64,000 nucleotides of DNA from Spirosoma sp. 48-14 (GTDB lineage Bacteria; Bacteroidota; Bacteroidia; Cytophagales; Spirosomataceae). Positions 33,737-41,448 of this stretch are shown here, one piece after another. The stretch's first letter is position 1; the number at the start of each line of letters is the position of its first letter. The notes beneath the pieces are model-generated. The model was not told the origin of the DNA and did not search any database. It was given only the letters and a program-made list of their open reading frames with translations. The position numbers and the translations under genes were made by a program. Location: the NCBI RefSeq assembly GCF_001898575.1, contig NZ_MKUD01000045.1, positions 378,187 to 442,186 on the forward strand, read 5' to 3'.

Positions 33737-33744
33737 CAAAGCTA
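33737..33744 (-). promoter_or_regulatory. Possible -7 element upstream of acs
   Basis: On the minus strand TAGCTTTG matches the -7 consensus TAnnTTTG and lies 51 bases upstream of the acs start. No TTG is seen at the right distance, so it is only a half match. Confidence 0.35.
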
Positions 33745-33868
33745 TTTACTCATTTACGCATTCACTAATTCATACGCTAGATTTAATAACTGATGATAGC
33801 GATGGTTCCACACCATGTCAGCATTGCTCGTTCGCGAGCGGTTAGCAGGCAAACGCTAGTAAGCCCGC

Positions 33869-35431
33869 TTACTCTTTCGCTCTTTCATTCGTTAAATAAA
33901 TAGCCCCGATTATCAGGCAAACACTGGCAACCAGCATTGGATACCAAAGTCCTTCCAGATACGGTTTGGAGACAGAACCCGGAACAGCTTCGTTGGCTTT
34001 AGTAGCCGACGCCACTAGGGCCGTTGCAATAAATGGGGTTAATCCCCCAAAAATCCCATTGCCGACATGATAAGGCAACGACATAGATGTGTAGCGAATA
34101 CGCGTCGGGAAAAGCTCGACCAGGAAGGCAGCAATGGGCCCATAGACCATCGTCACGTACAACACCTGTACAAATACCAGAAGAATCATCAACCAGAAGC
34201 TATTGTTCGGTAATACAACGGCTTTGGTAAGATCAGGCTTTATCGTTGGCGAGGCCGAATCGGGTCGGGTAACGGTCCGTTCGATGTCTTTGGCAACAAG
34301 CCCATCCGAATAAAAATGGGTCGTTGTCATGGTCGTTACCAGATTCCCGTTATCCTGTCGGCTTAGTTTCCGGTCAATGGTACGGGCATCGGTAAACTCC
34401 TCCCGCTGGCTCAGATCAGCCAGATTATACATTTTGTCATAGATGGGTCGGTACGTCAGAACGCCCAGCGCCATACCCGCCAGCATAATCGCCTTCCGGC
34501 CAATTCGATCCGAGAGTCGCCCGAAAATAACGAAGAAAGGTGTAGCACCTAACAGCGCGATGGCCACAATCACATTCGACTGAACAAACTCAACGTTGCA
34601 GGCTTTTTGCAGAAACGACAGCGCGTAAAATTGGCCCGTATACCAGATCACGCCCTGACCAGCCGTAGCCCCGAACAAGGCCAGCAACACCATTTTCAGA
34701 TTCTGCTTCTTACCGAAACTTTCGGCCAGGGGATTTTTCGAGATTTTCCCTTCGGTTTTTAGTTTGGCAAACAGAGGGGATTCGGCCATACGCATCCGAA
34801 TGAGTATGGATACCCCCACCAGCACAATGGACAGCAAAAACGGCACACGCCAGCCCCAGTCCGAAAATTTATCAACTCCCAGCGATTCACGGGTAAGCAA
34901 AATCACACCCAGCGACACAAACAGGCCCAACGTGGCCGTCGTCTGAATGAAACTAGTGTAATACCCACGTCGTCCTTCGGGGGCATACTCGGCCACATAC
35001 GTAGCCGCTCCCCCATACTCCCCTCCTAGCGCCAGCCCTTGTACCAGCCGTAAGAAAAGAACCAACAAGGGAGCCCAGAAACCAATGGTTGCATAGCCCG
35101 GAATCAGGCCAATAGCAAATGTAGAACCGCCCATCAGCACCAGCGTAACCAGAAACGTATATTTACGCCCTACCAAATCCCCAAGTCGCCCAAATACGAG
35201 GGCCCCAAACGGACGAACCACAAATCCAGCCGCAAACGTCGCCAGGGTTGACAGCAGCGCAGCCGTTGGATTGTCGGTCGGAAAAAATTGCGTGGAAAGA
35301 ATGGCGGCTAAACTGCCAAAAATGTAAAAATCGTACCATTCGATCAGCGTTCCGACCGACGAGGCCGAAATAACGCTGAATAAGGTACGATTGTCGATCG
35401 CCTTTTTGGCGCTGGCTTTCTTGGGAGGCAT
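33869..35431 (-). CDS. MHS-family MFS transporter
   Basis: The 520-residue protein has about twelve membrane helices. It carries the metabolite:H+ symporter motifs: GTLIEWYDFYIFGSLAAI in helix 1, FGRLGDLVGRK in loop 2-3, LALGGEYGGAATYVAEYAPEGRRGYYTS in helix 4-5, and GRLSDRIGRK in loop 8-9. It is longer than usual because of a hydrophilic insert of about 70 residues between helices 9 and 10 (from YRPIYDKMYN to KPDLTKAVV). Relatives carry citrate, proline/betaine, alpha-ketoglutarate or shikimate. The adjacent acs suggests a carboxylate substrate. The insert recurs in related Cytophagales proteins as far as I recall, but that is unchecked. Confidence 0.88.
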   Translation of the reverse strand: MPPKKASAKKAIDNRTLFSVISASSVGTLIEWYDFYIFGSLAAILSTQFFPTDNPTAALLSTLATFAAGFVVRPFGALVFGRLGDLVGRKYTFLVTLVLMGGSTFAIGLIPGYATIGFWAPLLVLFLRLVQGLALGGEYGGAATYVAEYAPEGRRGYYTSFIQTTATLGLFVSLGVILLTRESLGVDKFSDWGWRVPFLLSIVLVGVSILIRMRMAESPLFAKLKTEGKISKNPLAESFGKKQNLKMVLLALFGATAGQGVIWYTGQFYALSFLQKACNVEFVQSNVIVAIALLGATPFFVIFGRLSDRIGRKAIMLAGMALGVLTYRPIYDKMYNLADLSQREEFTDARTIDRKLSRQDNGNLVTTMTTTHFYSDGLVAKDIERTVTRPDSASPTIKPDLTKAVVLPNNSFWLMILLVFVQVLYVTMVYGPIAAFLVELFPTRIRYTSMSLPYHVGNGIFGGLTPFIATALVASATKANEAVPGSVSKPYLEGLWYPMLVASVCLIIGAIYLTNERAKE

Positions 35432-35486
35432 GAAACGAGTCTTTTGCCAATAAGCAACCCAACTATAAATTTTACCGTACTACTAA

Positions 35487-35566
35487 TTGACTGATCGAAT
35501 TGTTGAATGATTGAATTGTACCCTCGCCAGGTATTTATTCAATTATTCAACAATTCGATCAGTCAA
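35487..35566. repeat. Long inverted repeat after pdxH
   Basis: Two 30-base arms (35487-35516 and 35537-35566, opening TTGACTGATCGAATTGTTG) pair with a single mismatch around a 20-base loop. It lies between the pdxH stop and the start of the MHS transporter gene on the same strand. It may end pdxH transcription, though there is no T-tract. Confidence 0.7.
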
Positions 35567-35570
35567 CAAT

Positions 35571-36212
35571 TTATGGCGAAAGTCGCTCGATGATCCATGC
35601 TCCCTCCACTTTACTATAGCGAATGCGGTCGTGTAATCGACTGGGACGTCCCTGCCAGAATTCGATGGCGTCGGGCACTACACGAAAGCCCCCCCAGTAA
35701 GGTGGTCGTGGTATGGCCTGCCCTGCAAACTGTGTTTCGAGCTCACGCTGCCGGTTTTCCAACACCTCACGACTGCCGATCACCTCCGACTGGTGCGACA
35801 CCCATGCACCAATCTGACTACCACGAGGGCGGCTGCTAAAATAGGCGTCCGAATCCTCATTACTTACTTTTTCTACCCGTCCTTCAATCCGAATCTGGCG
35901 TTCAAGTTCAGGATAAAAAAACGTCAGGCTGGCAAAAGGATGATTGGTGAGTTCACGCCCTTTACGGCTTTCGTAGTTTGTGTAAAAGGTAAATCCCTGG
36001 TCTGAAACATCCTTTAAGAGCACAATTCGTCCATCGGGTCTACCTTCGTTTGTCACGGTACTTACGTGCATGGCGTTCGGTTCTGGCACCTTAGCCTGCA
36101 AGGCCGCATCGAACCAAACCCGAAACTGCGCTACCGGGTCCGGCAAAACATCTGCTCTATCCAACCCGTTCAGGGTATATTCATTTCGTAACTCACTAAT
36201 TGCTGAGGGCAT
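35571..36212 (-). CDS. pdxH: Pyridoxamine 5'-phosphate oxidase
   Basis: The 213-residue enzyme has the full PdxH length. It oxidises pyridoxine or pyridoxamine phosphate to pyridoxal phosphate using FMN. Visible signatures are LRNEYTLNGLDRADVLPDPVAQFRVWFDAAL, DGRIVLLKDVSDQGFTFYTNYESRKGREL for FMN binding, SRPRGSQIGAWVSHQSEVI near 130, and the C-terminal WGGFRVVPDAIEFWQGRPSRLHDRIRYSK with the substrate-binding Arg and His. Its 5' end is divergent from the DUF349 gene, 94 bp apart. Confidence 0.96.
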   Translation of the reverse strand: MPSAISELRNEYTLNGLDRADVLPDPVAQFRVWFDAALQAKVPEPNAMHVSTVTNEGRPDGRIVLLKDVSDQGFTFYTNYESRKGRELTNHPFASLTFFYPELERQIRIEGRVEKVSNEDSDAYFSSRPRGSQIGAWVSHQSEVIGSREVLENRQRELETQFAGQAIPRPPYWGGFRVVPDAIEFWQGRPSRLHDRIRYSKVEGAWIIERLSP

Positions 36213-36273
36213 TATATTAAGGCCTTTAACGGCTTTTCAATTTCTGTACTACAAGAAAATCCGTATATTATCG

Positions 36274-36281
36274 TACTTTTG
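36274..36281 (+). promoter_or_regulatory. Probable -7 element of the DUF349 gene
   Basis: TACTTTTG matches the Bacteroidota -7 consensus TAnnTTTG and lies 25 bases before the start at 36307. A TTTCTG upstream is 27 bases away, longer than ideal, so the -33 element is unclear. Confidence 0.5.
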
Positions 36282-36306
36282 CAAAAGTAATCGGTACGTT
36301 CCCAAC

Positions 36307-38526
36307 ATGGCAAACCAAGAACAGGAAATTAACCAGCAATCAGAAACCACCAATCAGGCCACTGAGTCGCTGGAAGTGAATACCCCCGAAGATACCAATA
36401 CAACCCCCGAAACCACCGTCGAGGGCCAGGAAACTACGCCCGAACAGGCAGAATCTTCAACCACACCAACCGCTGAAAGCCAATCAGAAACTGGGGTTGA
36501 CAGTGCTCCTATTACCGAACCGACTGCTACAGCTACTCCCGAAGACGCTGCAGCAAATCAGGAAGAAACGCCATCGGATTCGGCATCAGTTGATGAAACA
36601 CCTGTTATAGAAACGCCTGTTGCAGAATTGGCAGATGAACCCGTGGCAGAAACGACGGAGAATCTAGTTGACCCTGAGCAGCTCCCAGCCGAGTATACCG
36701 ATTTGGCGGAAGCTGAAGAAGAGGCCACAGCCCCAGAAGCCGATTACAGCCATTTTTCGAAACAGGATTTTGTTAATCTGCTCGAAACCCAACTGGCCTC
36801 CGTTAGTCTGGCGACCGTAACCCCTGGTGATTTCAAGAAAGCCGATCAGGTTCTTAAAGAGGTAAAACCTCTGTTCGACCAAATGAAGCGGGCCGAGCGT
36901 GAAGCGGCTTTGCAGGCTTACACCGCCGAAACAGGTGCCGATGAAGGATTTGAATATAAGTTTGACGACGCTGTTTTGCGGTTCGAAGAGCTATACAAGC
37001 AAATCAAGAGTCTGAAAAATACCTATTTCCAGAACCTCGACAAAGCAAAGGAAACCAACTTTGCGTCGAAAACGGACTTACTTACCCGATTGCGCGAACT
37101 AGTCGAAAACGACGAAAACAACGCAGGGGATCCAAAAGCCAGTTGGAATGAGTTCAAGAAAATCCAGGACGAATGGAAGGCGGCCGGAAACATGAACTCG
37201 CCACACAATGCAACGCTCTGGGCTACCTACCATGCGCTTGTTGATCGGTACTACAGCAATCGAAACATCTATTTCGAGCTGAAAGAGCTGGATCGCAAAC
37301 GCAATACCAGCCTGAAAACGGAGGTCATTGAGAAGGTCGAAGCCATGGCGAAAGCGTCGGAAGAAACCCCGGTTACCCGGCAAACCATCGACGAAGCCAA
37401 TGCCTTGTTTGAAGAATACAAACACATAGGCCCGGCTCCTAAAGCCGAGCAGGAAGTACTGTGGGGGCGAATGAAGGCTGCTCTTGATGTTCTTTACGAC
37501 AAACGTCGGGATCAGACTAACGAGCAACGTAAGGAGTCGGCCCAACTCTACGAAGAGAAATCAGCAATCTACGAAGAGCTGGTTCCTATAACTTCCTTTA
37601 CCTCCAACAGCATTAACGACTGGAACGACAAAACGAAGGTTGTTATGACGTTGCAGGATCGCTGGAATGCTATCAAAGGACCTATGCCTCGTGAAGAAGG
37701 CAAGGAACTTAGTAAGAAGTTCTGGGCAGCCCTGAAAACCTTCTTCCATAACAAAGGCGAATTTTTCCGGCAGCTCGAAAGCAAACGGGAGGAAAACCTT
37801 CGGGCTAAAACACAGCTTTGTGAGCAGGTAGAAGCCATTCTGGCTTCGGGCGAAGAGTCGCCTGAAATTACCCAAACCGTCATTGAGCTACAACGTCAGT
37901 GGAAAGCCATCGGCCAGGTTCCTGAGAAGCAGAAAAATACCATTTTCGATCGGTTCAAAGCGGCTTGCGATGCATTCTTCAATAAAAAGCGGTCGAAAAA
38001 TCAGGAGACTGAGCGTGAATTTGAAGAGAATTTAGCGCAGAAAATCGCTCTGATCGAACGAATTGAAGCAGCCGCCAGCGCTAATGCAGACCTCTCTGAA
38101 TTGAACGAGTTCAAAAAAGAGTGGAACGCGATTGGCTTCGTACCCAAAAAGGATATGCAGGCCACCCAAAAACGCTATATCAACGCTATCAATGCACTGG
38201 TTGGTGCAACGGGTAAGATTCCTGCTAAAGATAAAGAACGCATCATGCTCCAGAGCGAAGCAGAAGCGACTCGATCAGGGAATACGCGTGGTGGACGTGA
38301 TTTCAACCGAGGTGATCGCGATGGAGGAGGTAATAAGCGTGAGAGCGACATTCGGCGGAAGATTACAGCCATTGAAAATGATATTGCTACCTATAGGAAC
38401 AACATCGAATTTTTCGCCCGTTCGAAGAATGCCGATAAGTTACGGGCCGATATAGATAAGAAAATTGCCGAAGCCGAAAAACAACTGGACGAACTTCGCC
38501 ATCAGTTACGCGTAGCGCAGGCTTAA
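36307..38526 (+). CDS. DUF349 repeat protein with acidic N-terminal tail
   Basis: The start at 36307 (MANQEQEINQQSE) is chosen because it follows a good -7 element; the frame is open further upstream only by overlap with pdxH. The 739-residue protein opens with about 150 residues rich in Glu, Thr, Pro and Ala, probably disordered. Several DUF349 three-helix repeats then run from about 200 to 640, each marked by a W-K-A-x-G or W-N-A-I pattern (DEWKAAGNMNSPHNATLW, RWNAIKGPMPREEGKEL, QWKAIGQVPEKQKNTIF, EWNAIGFVPKKDMQAT). A basic Arg/Gly linker (residues ~645-670) and a C-terminal coiled coil follow. The family function is unknown. Confidence 0.88.
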   Translation: MANQEQEINQQSETTNQATESLEVNTPEDTNTTPETTVEGQETTPEQAESSTTPTAESQSETGVDSAPITEPTATATPEDAAANQEETPSDSASVDETPVIETPVAELADEPVAETTENLVDPEQLPAEYTDLAEAEEEATAPEADYSHFSKQDFVNLLETQLASVSLATVTPGDFKKADQVLKEVKPLFDQMKRAEREAALQAYTAETGADEGFEYKFDDAVLRFEELYKQIKSLKNTYFQNLDKAKETNFASKTDLLTRLRELVENDENNAGDPKASWNEFKKIQDEWKAAGNMNSPHNATLWATYHALVDRYYSNRNIYFELKELDRKRNTSLKTEVIEKVEAMAKASEETPVTRQTIDEANALFEEYKHIGPAPKAEQEVLWGRMKAALDVLYDKRRDQTNEQRKESAQLYEEKSAIYEELVPITSFTSNSINDWNDKTKVVMTLQDRWNAIKGPMPREEGKELSKKFWAALKTFFHNKGEFFRQLESKREENLRAKTQLCEQVEAILASGEESPEITQTVIELQRQWKAIGQVPEKQKNTIFDRFKAACDAFFNKKRSKNQETEREFEENLAQKIALIERIEAAASANADLSELNEFKKEWNAIGFVPKKDMQATQKRYINAINALVGATGKIPAKDKERIMLQSEAEATRSGNTRGGRDFNRGDRDGGGNKRESDIRRKITAIENDIATYRNNIEFFARSKNADKLRADIDKKIAEAEKQLDELRHQLRVAQA

Positions 38527-38583
38527 AAGATGATTTAGTTTCACTACCTATTGGCTAATTGAAACTAAAAAAAAAGAATTGGC

Positions 38584-38614
38584 TTGCATAGAATAGAAAA
38601 TAACCCTATTTTTG
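38584..38614 (+). promoter_or_regulatory. Promoter of tRNA-Thr
   Basis: TTG (38584-38586) and TATTTTTG (38607-38614) are 20 bases apart, matching the Bacteroidota consensus. The tRNA starts 17 bases after the -7 element. Confidence 0.7.
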
Positions 38615-38631
38615 CACCACAATTCAGGATC

Positions 38632-38715
38632 GCCAGTGTCGGATAGCGGTCGATTCCGCCTGATTTGTAATCAGGATGCGCAAGCGCGTCGGGGGTTCGA
38701 ATCCCTCCACTGGCT
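38632..38715 (+). tRNA. tRNA-Thr (anticodon UGU) with long variable arm
   Basis: An 84-base cloverleaf is visible. The 7-bp acceptor is GCCAGTG (38632-38638) with CACTGGC (38708-38714) and discriminator T. The D-stem is CGGA/TCCG. The anticodon stem CCTGA/TCAGG holds loop TTTGTAA, so the central anticodon is TGT (Thr). The T-arm is GGGGG-TTCGAAT-CCCTC. Between the anticodon stem and T-stem are 15 bases, including GCGC-AA-GCGC, a class-II-like variable arm not expected for threonine tRNA. G1-C72, C2-G71 and a U73 discriminator fit Bacteroidota tRNA-Thr as far as I recall. It is the left boundary of the AT-rich accessory region. Confidence 0.85.
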
Positions 38716-38736
38716 CTCTCAAAATCAGATAGTTAC

Positions 38737-38778
38737 AAACAAAAAACCGTCTTCAGCAATGTTGACGGTTTTTTGTTT
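38737..38778. terminator. Terminator after tRNA-Thr
   Basis: Arms 38737-38751 and 38764-38778 (AAACAAAAAACCGTC and complement) pair perfectly around a 12-base loop and end in a T6 run. It follows the tRNA by 21 bases and can terminate in both directions. Confidence 0.88.
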
Positions 38779-38832
38779 GCATACGTATTTGCATACAGAG
38801 CGTTTTATATTGACTAACAATAACCCTACCCT

Positions 38833-38979
38833 TTACTCATAAAGTTTGCTCAGATTACTCGCATTGTACAAATGAAGTTTCTGAATGCCCATTGCTGAAA
38901 GCGCGGTTACTACTCCTGAAGCGTTAGTCGATGGGAGATTGTAGATTACTTTCCAACCATTAATTGAATAGGTGTACTT
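38833..38979 (-). pseudogene. Remnant of a protein C-terminus
   Basis: On the minus strand a 48-codon stretch without a start codon reads KYTYSINGWKVIYNL, then PSTNASGVVTALSAMGIQ and KLHLYNASNLSKLYE before a stop at 38833-38835. An in-frame stop lies just upstream at 38980-38982. The composition is protein-like, suggesting the tail of a deleted gene at the tRNA edge of an island. No family is recognised. Confidence 0.35.
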
Positions 38980-39151
38980 CTAGAGTATTTGGACCAATAG
39001 AGTTGAATCATATCCTTTTCTTTTAATCGCTTTCACTGCTGGCTTAATAAATGGCTCTAGGACACATGATTATGGGCTACTACTATCTTGGCTATATTAG
39101 CACAAATTATCATGTAGTGTTTTTTTGTAATAAGCGTACCTCCTCTTTTAA

Positions 39152-40723
39152 ATGAAGCAACTTTCCACGTTTCTTGTACTCACACTACTTTCCTTACTGC
39201 TTTCCGACTGTTCAAGGAAAGATATTCCAAGGCCCAATCCCAAAGCCTCATTCATCTGGGCAAATTCTGGTGAGGGAACAATTCAGTTTACGGACCAGTC
39301 TACAGAAGCAGATACTTACAATTGGAACTTTGGTGATAATTCCACTACAAGTTCAGAGAAAAGCCCTAGGCATACTTTTCCCAGTAACGGAAGTTTTTCA
39401 ATTCAATTAACAGTTAAAAACCCTACTGGGACAGATCAGCTTACAAAAGCTATTGACGTCTCGTCCTTTTTAGCACCTGTTGCAAGCTTTTCTGTTAGCC
39501 TTGGTAATGATGGGCTTGTCAATTTTGTAAATACTACAACTAAAGCTAACATTTACCAATGGGACTTCGGGAATGGTACGGCAAGTTCAGAGATCTCCCC
39601 TTCAGTTAAATATACAGAAAACAAGAAATATACAGTTAGCTTAACTGCCGTTGGGCAGGGAGGTCAAACAAAGGTTAGTCAAGAGGTTACTGTTACGTCA
39701 ATCAAACCAAGCGTCGATTATTCCTGGACAGAGTCAAACGGCTTAGTTTCCTTCGTTAATAAGACGAGTAATGCAGAATCCTATGAATGGGATTTTGGTA
39801 ATGGACAGAACTCAACAGATATTAACCCCACAATACAGTATCAAAGAGGTGGGACTTACACTATAAGTTTAACTGCTACTGGCAAAGGAGGACAGGTTAT
39901 AAAAATGTTTACGATCACCTTTAATTCGGCAAATGCTACTAATAGTATACATCTAACTTTAGGAGATCTAAGTGATAAAACGAATGGCACTACTATCACG
40001 CCAAGTATTGATAAGGCAGATGATTATTTATTGGTAAAAGATCAATACACTATTTCGTATAATAAATCGCGCGGGCAGGCTAATTGGGTGGCCTGGCACC
40101 TTCAAAAGAGTGACTTTGGTTCCATAGAACGTAAAGATGATTTTCGGCCAGATGGTGCTTTGCCGATCGGTTGGTATCAAGTTAAGCCCACAGATTATTC
40201 CAGTGTAGATGGTTTTGATCGAGGGCATCTTTGTCCAAGTGCAGATCGAACTGATGCCCAAGTAAATAATTCAGCTACTTTTTTAATGACCAATATTATC
40301 CCTCAAGCACCAGCGCTAAACCGGGGTGCTTGGGCTAATTTCGAAGAGTACTGTCGAGAGCTAGTTTGGGAAGGCAATGAACTATACATCTATTCTGGCG
40401 CATACGGTACTCAAGGAACAGGCTCTAATGGCGCAAAGTCAGTATTAGCAAGCGGCAAAGTTGTAGTTCCGGCTCGCATTTGGAAACTAGTGGTTGTATT
40501 GCCACAGGGAGACAATGATGCATCACGAATCAACAATCAAACGATTGTTATTTCCATCGACTGGCCCAACACACAACTTTCAGAAGATAAAGATTGGGAT
40601 GATTATTTAGTCAGCCCATCTTCAATTGAATCAGCAGCGAATATTAACTTCCTTTCAAAACTACCTCAAAGTTTAAGAAGTAGTTTACGCACGAAAACTT
40701 ACAAGCCTGTACGGACCGACTGA
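39152..40723 (+). CDS. Secreted PKD-repeat DNA/RNA non-specific endonuclease (NUC family)
   Basis: The 523-residue protein is a lipoprotein candidate (lipobox LLSDC near residue 20). It carries three PKD-like beta domains, each with a Y-x-W-x-FG-N/D motif (YNWNFGDN, YQWDFGNG, YEWDFGNG), in residues ~30-260. A NUC endonuclease domain follows, with the DRGH motif (DGFDRGHLCPSADR, catalytic His) near residue 356, MTNIIPQAPALNRGAW and the metal-binding Asn. Such enzymes degrade DNA and RNA outside the cell, for nutrition or defence. The gene ends at 40723, but a PBCV-basic-adaptor-like tail continues in the +1 frame (see next entry), so the present C-terminus is probably truncated by a frameshift. 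Confidence 0.9.
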   Translation: MKQLSTFLVLTLLSLLLSDCSRKDIPRPNPKASFIWANSGEGTIQFTDQSTEADTYNWNFGDNSTTSSEKSPRHTFPSNGSFSIQLTVKNPTGTDQLTKAIDVSSFLAPVASFSVSLGNDGLVNFVNTTTKANIYQWDFGNGTASSEISPSVKYTENKKYTVSLTAVGQGGQTKVSQEVTVTSIKPSVDYSWTESNGLVSFVNKTSNAESYEWDFGNGQNSTDINPTIQYQRGGTYTISLTATGKGGQVIKMFTITFNSANATNSIHLTLGDLSDKTNGTTITPSIDKADDYLLVKDQYTISYNKSRGQANWVAWHLQKSDFGSIERKDDFRPDGALPIGWYQVKPTDYSSVDGFDRGHLCPSADRTDAQVNNSATFLMTNIIPQAPALNRGAWANFEEYCRELVWEGNELYIYSGAYGTQGTGSNGAKSVLASGKVVVPARIWKLVVVLPQGDNDASRINNQTIVISIDWPNTQLSEDKDWDDYLVSPSSIESAANINFLSKLPQSLRSSLRTKTYKPVRTD

Positions 40724-40844
40724 TACTCCATGTGGCTTTGATGCCAAAAACCGAAAGCTATATAAAGGGCCACAAGGTGGATGCTATTACATCAATAGTA
40801 ATGGAAATAAAACCTACGTTGATCGCTCTTTATGCAAGTGTTAG
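40719..40844 (+). pseudogene. Out-of-frame C-terminal PBCV-basic-adaptor-like tail of the endonuclease
   Basis: In the +1 frame relative to the endonuclease, 41 codons run to a TAG at 40842-40844. They begin at codon 40719 (TDTPCGFDAKNRKLYKG) and continue PQGGCYYINSNGNKTYVDR, then SLCKC. The GPxGGxYYIN-x-NGxKTYV pattern is that of the PBCV-specific basic adaptor motif, which is often found at the end of secreted nucleases. Joining the two frames at the end of TYKPVRT gives a smooth protein. This indicates a recent one-base frameshift, a sequencing error or recoding. Confidence 0.7.
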
Positions 40845-40871
40845 TCTGCCTTACGTAGATTTTTGGCCTTT

Positions 40872-41411
40872 TTAAGGGTTTACGAATGTCTTTTTGACCT
40901 GACAGGTACAAACATATCCGGTATGCCCATTAACTTCAGCCTGATAATAGTTCTCGTCGTACTTAACTATTTTCACCAATGAGCCTTTGGGAATGGCATA
41001 AGTGGAATTAGCCAGATAACTTGGGTCTTTTCTCAGAGCAGCATTCGGTTCCACTTCTGCATACAGATACTTTGACGGTAATGTCGAATTTGAAATTGAA
41101 TTGCTTGAAGCAACTGGCTTGATAGGAACTGGTTCTGAATAAGTGGTGGTCGTAGCTGAATAGCTTGGGCGGGGTGATGGTTCTGGCAGTTCCGAACGGC
41201 TATTGTATACAGAACCACCAGTAATCTTACCCGTGTTTGGATTGTAATTGCCAGGGTAGCTATAATTATCAGTGACAGTGTTATTGGGTCGCGTTCGTTC
41301 GTGCGGCCGAACATAAGTACCATCTTTACGATAGTAACCTCTAACGTGTACCTGAGCCCAGGATAATGGCCCAGATAATATAAGGATCAGGAAAAGAAGG
41401 AGACGATTCAT
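40872..41411 (-). CDS. Small SH3-like secreted protein
   Basis: The start at 41411 (MNRLLLFLILILSGPLS) gives a standard signal peptide ending near SWAQ. The 179-residue product has the motif VHVRGYYRKDGTYVRPHERT near its N-terminus, a common Bacteroidota opening of small exported proteins. A Pro/Ser/Thr-rich linker follows, then a C-terminal bacterial SH3-like domain (YLYAEVEPNAALRKDPSYLANSTYAIPKGSLVKIVKYDENYYQAEVNGHTGYVC is about residues 125-178, with the usual beta strands). SH3 domains bind cell-wall peptides. It is the last gene of a run of ten minus-strand genes that starts at 53753. Confidence 0.75.
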   Translation of the reverse strand: MNRLLLFLILILSGPLSWAQVHVRGYYRKDGTYVRPHERTRPNNTVTDNYSYPGNYNPNTGKITGGSVYNSRSELPEPSPRPSYSATTTTYSEPVPIKPVASSNSISNSTLPSKYLYAEVEPNAALRKDPSYLANSTYAIPKGSLVKIVKYDENYYQAEVNGHTGYVCTCQVKKTFVNP

Positions 41412-41448
41412 CTTATACAATTTTAAGCAGAATAGGCTAATCACAAAC

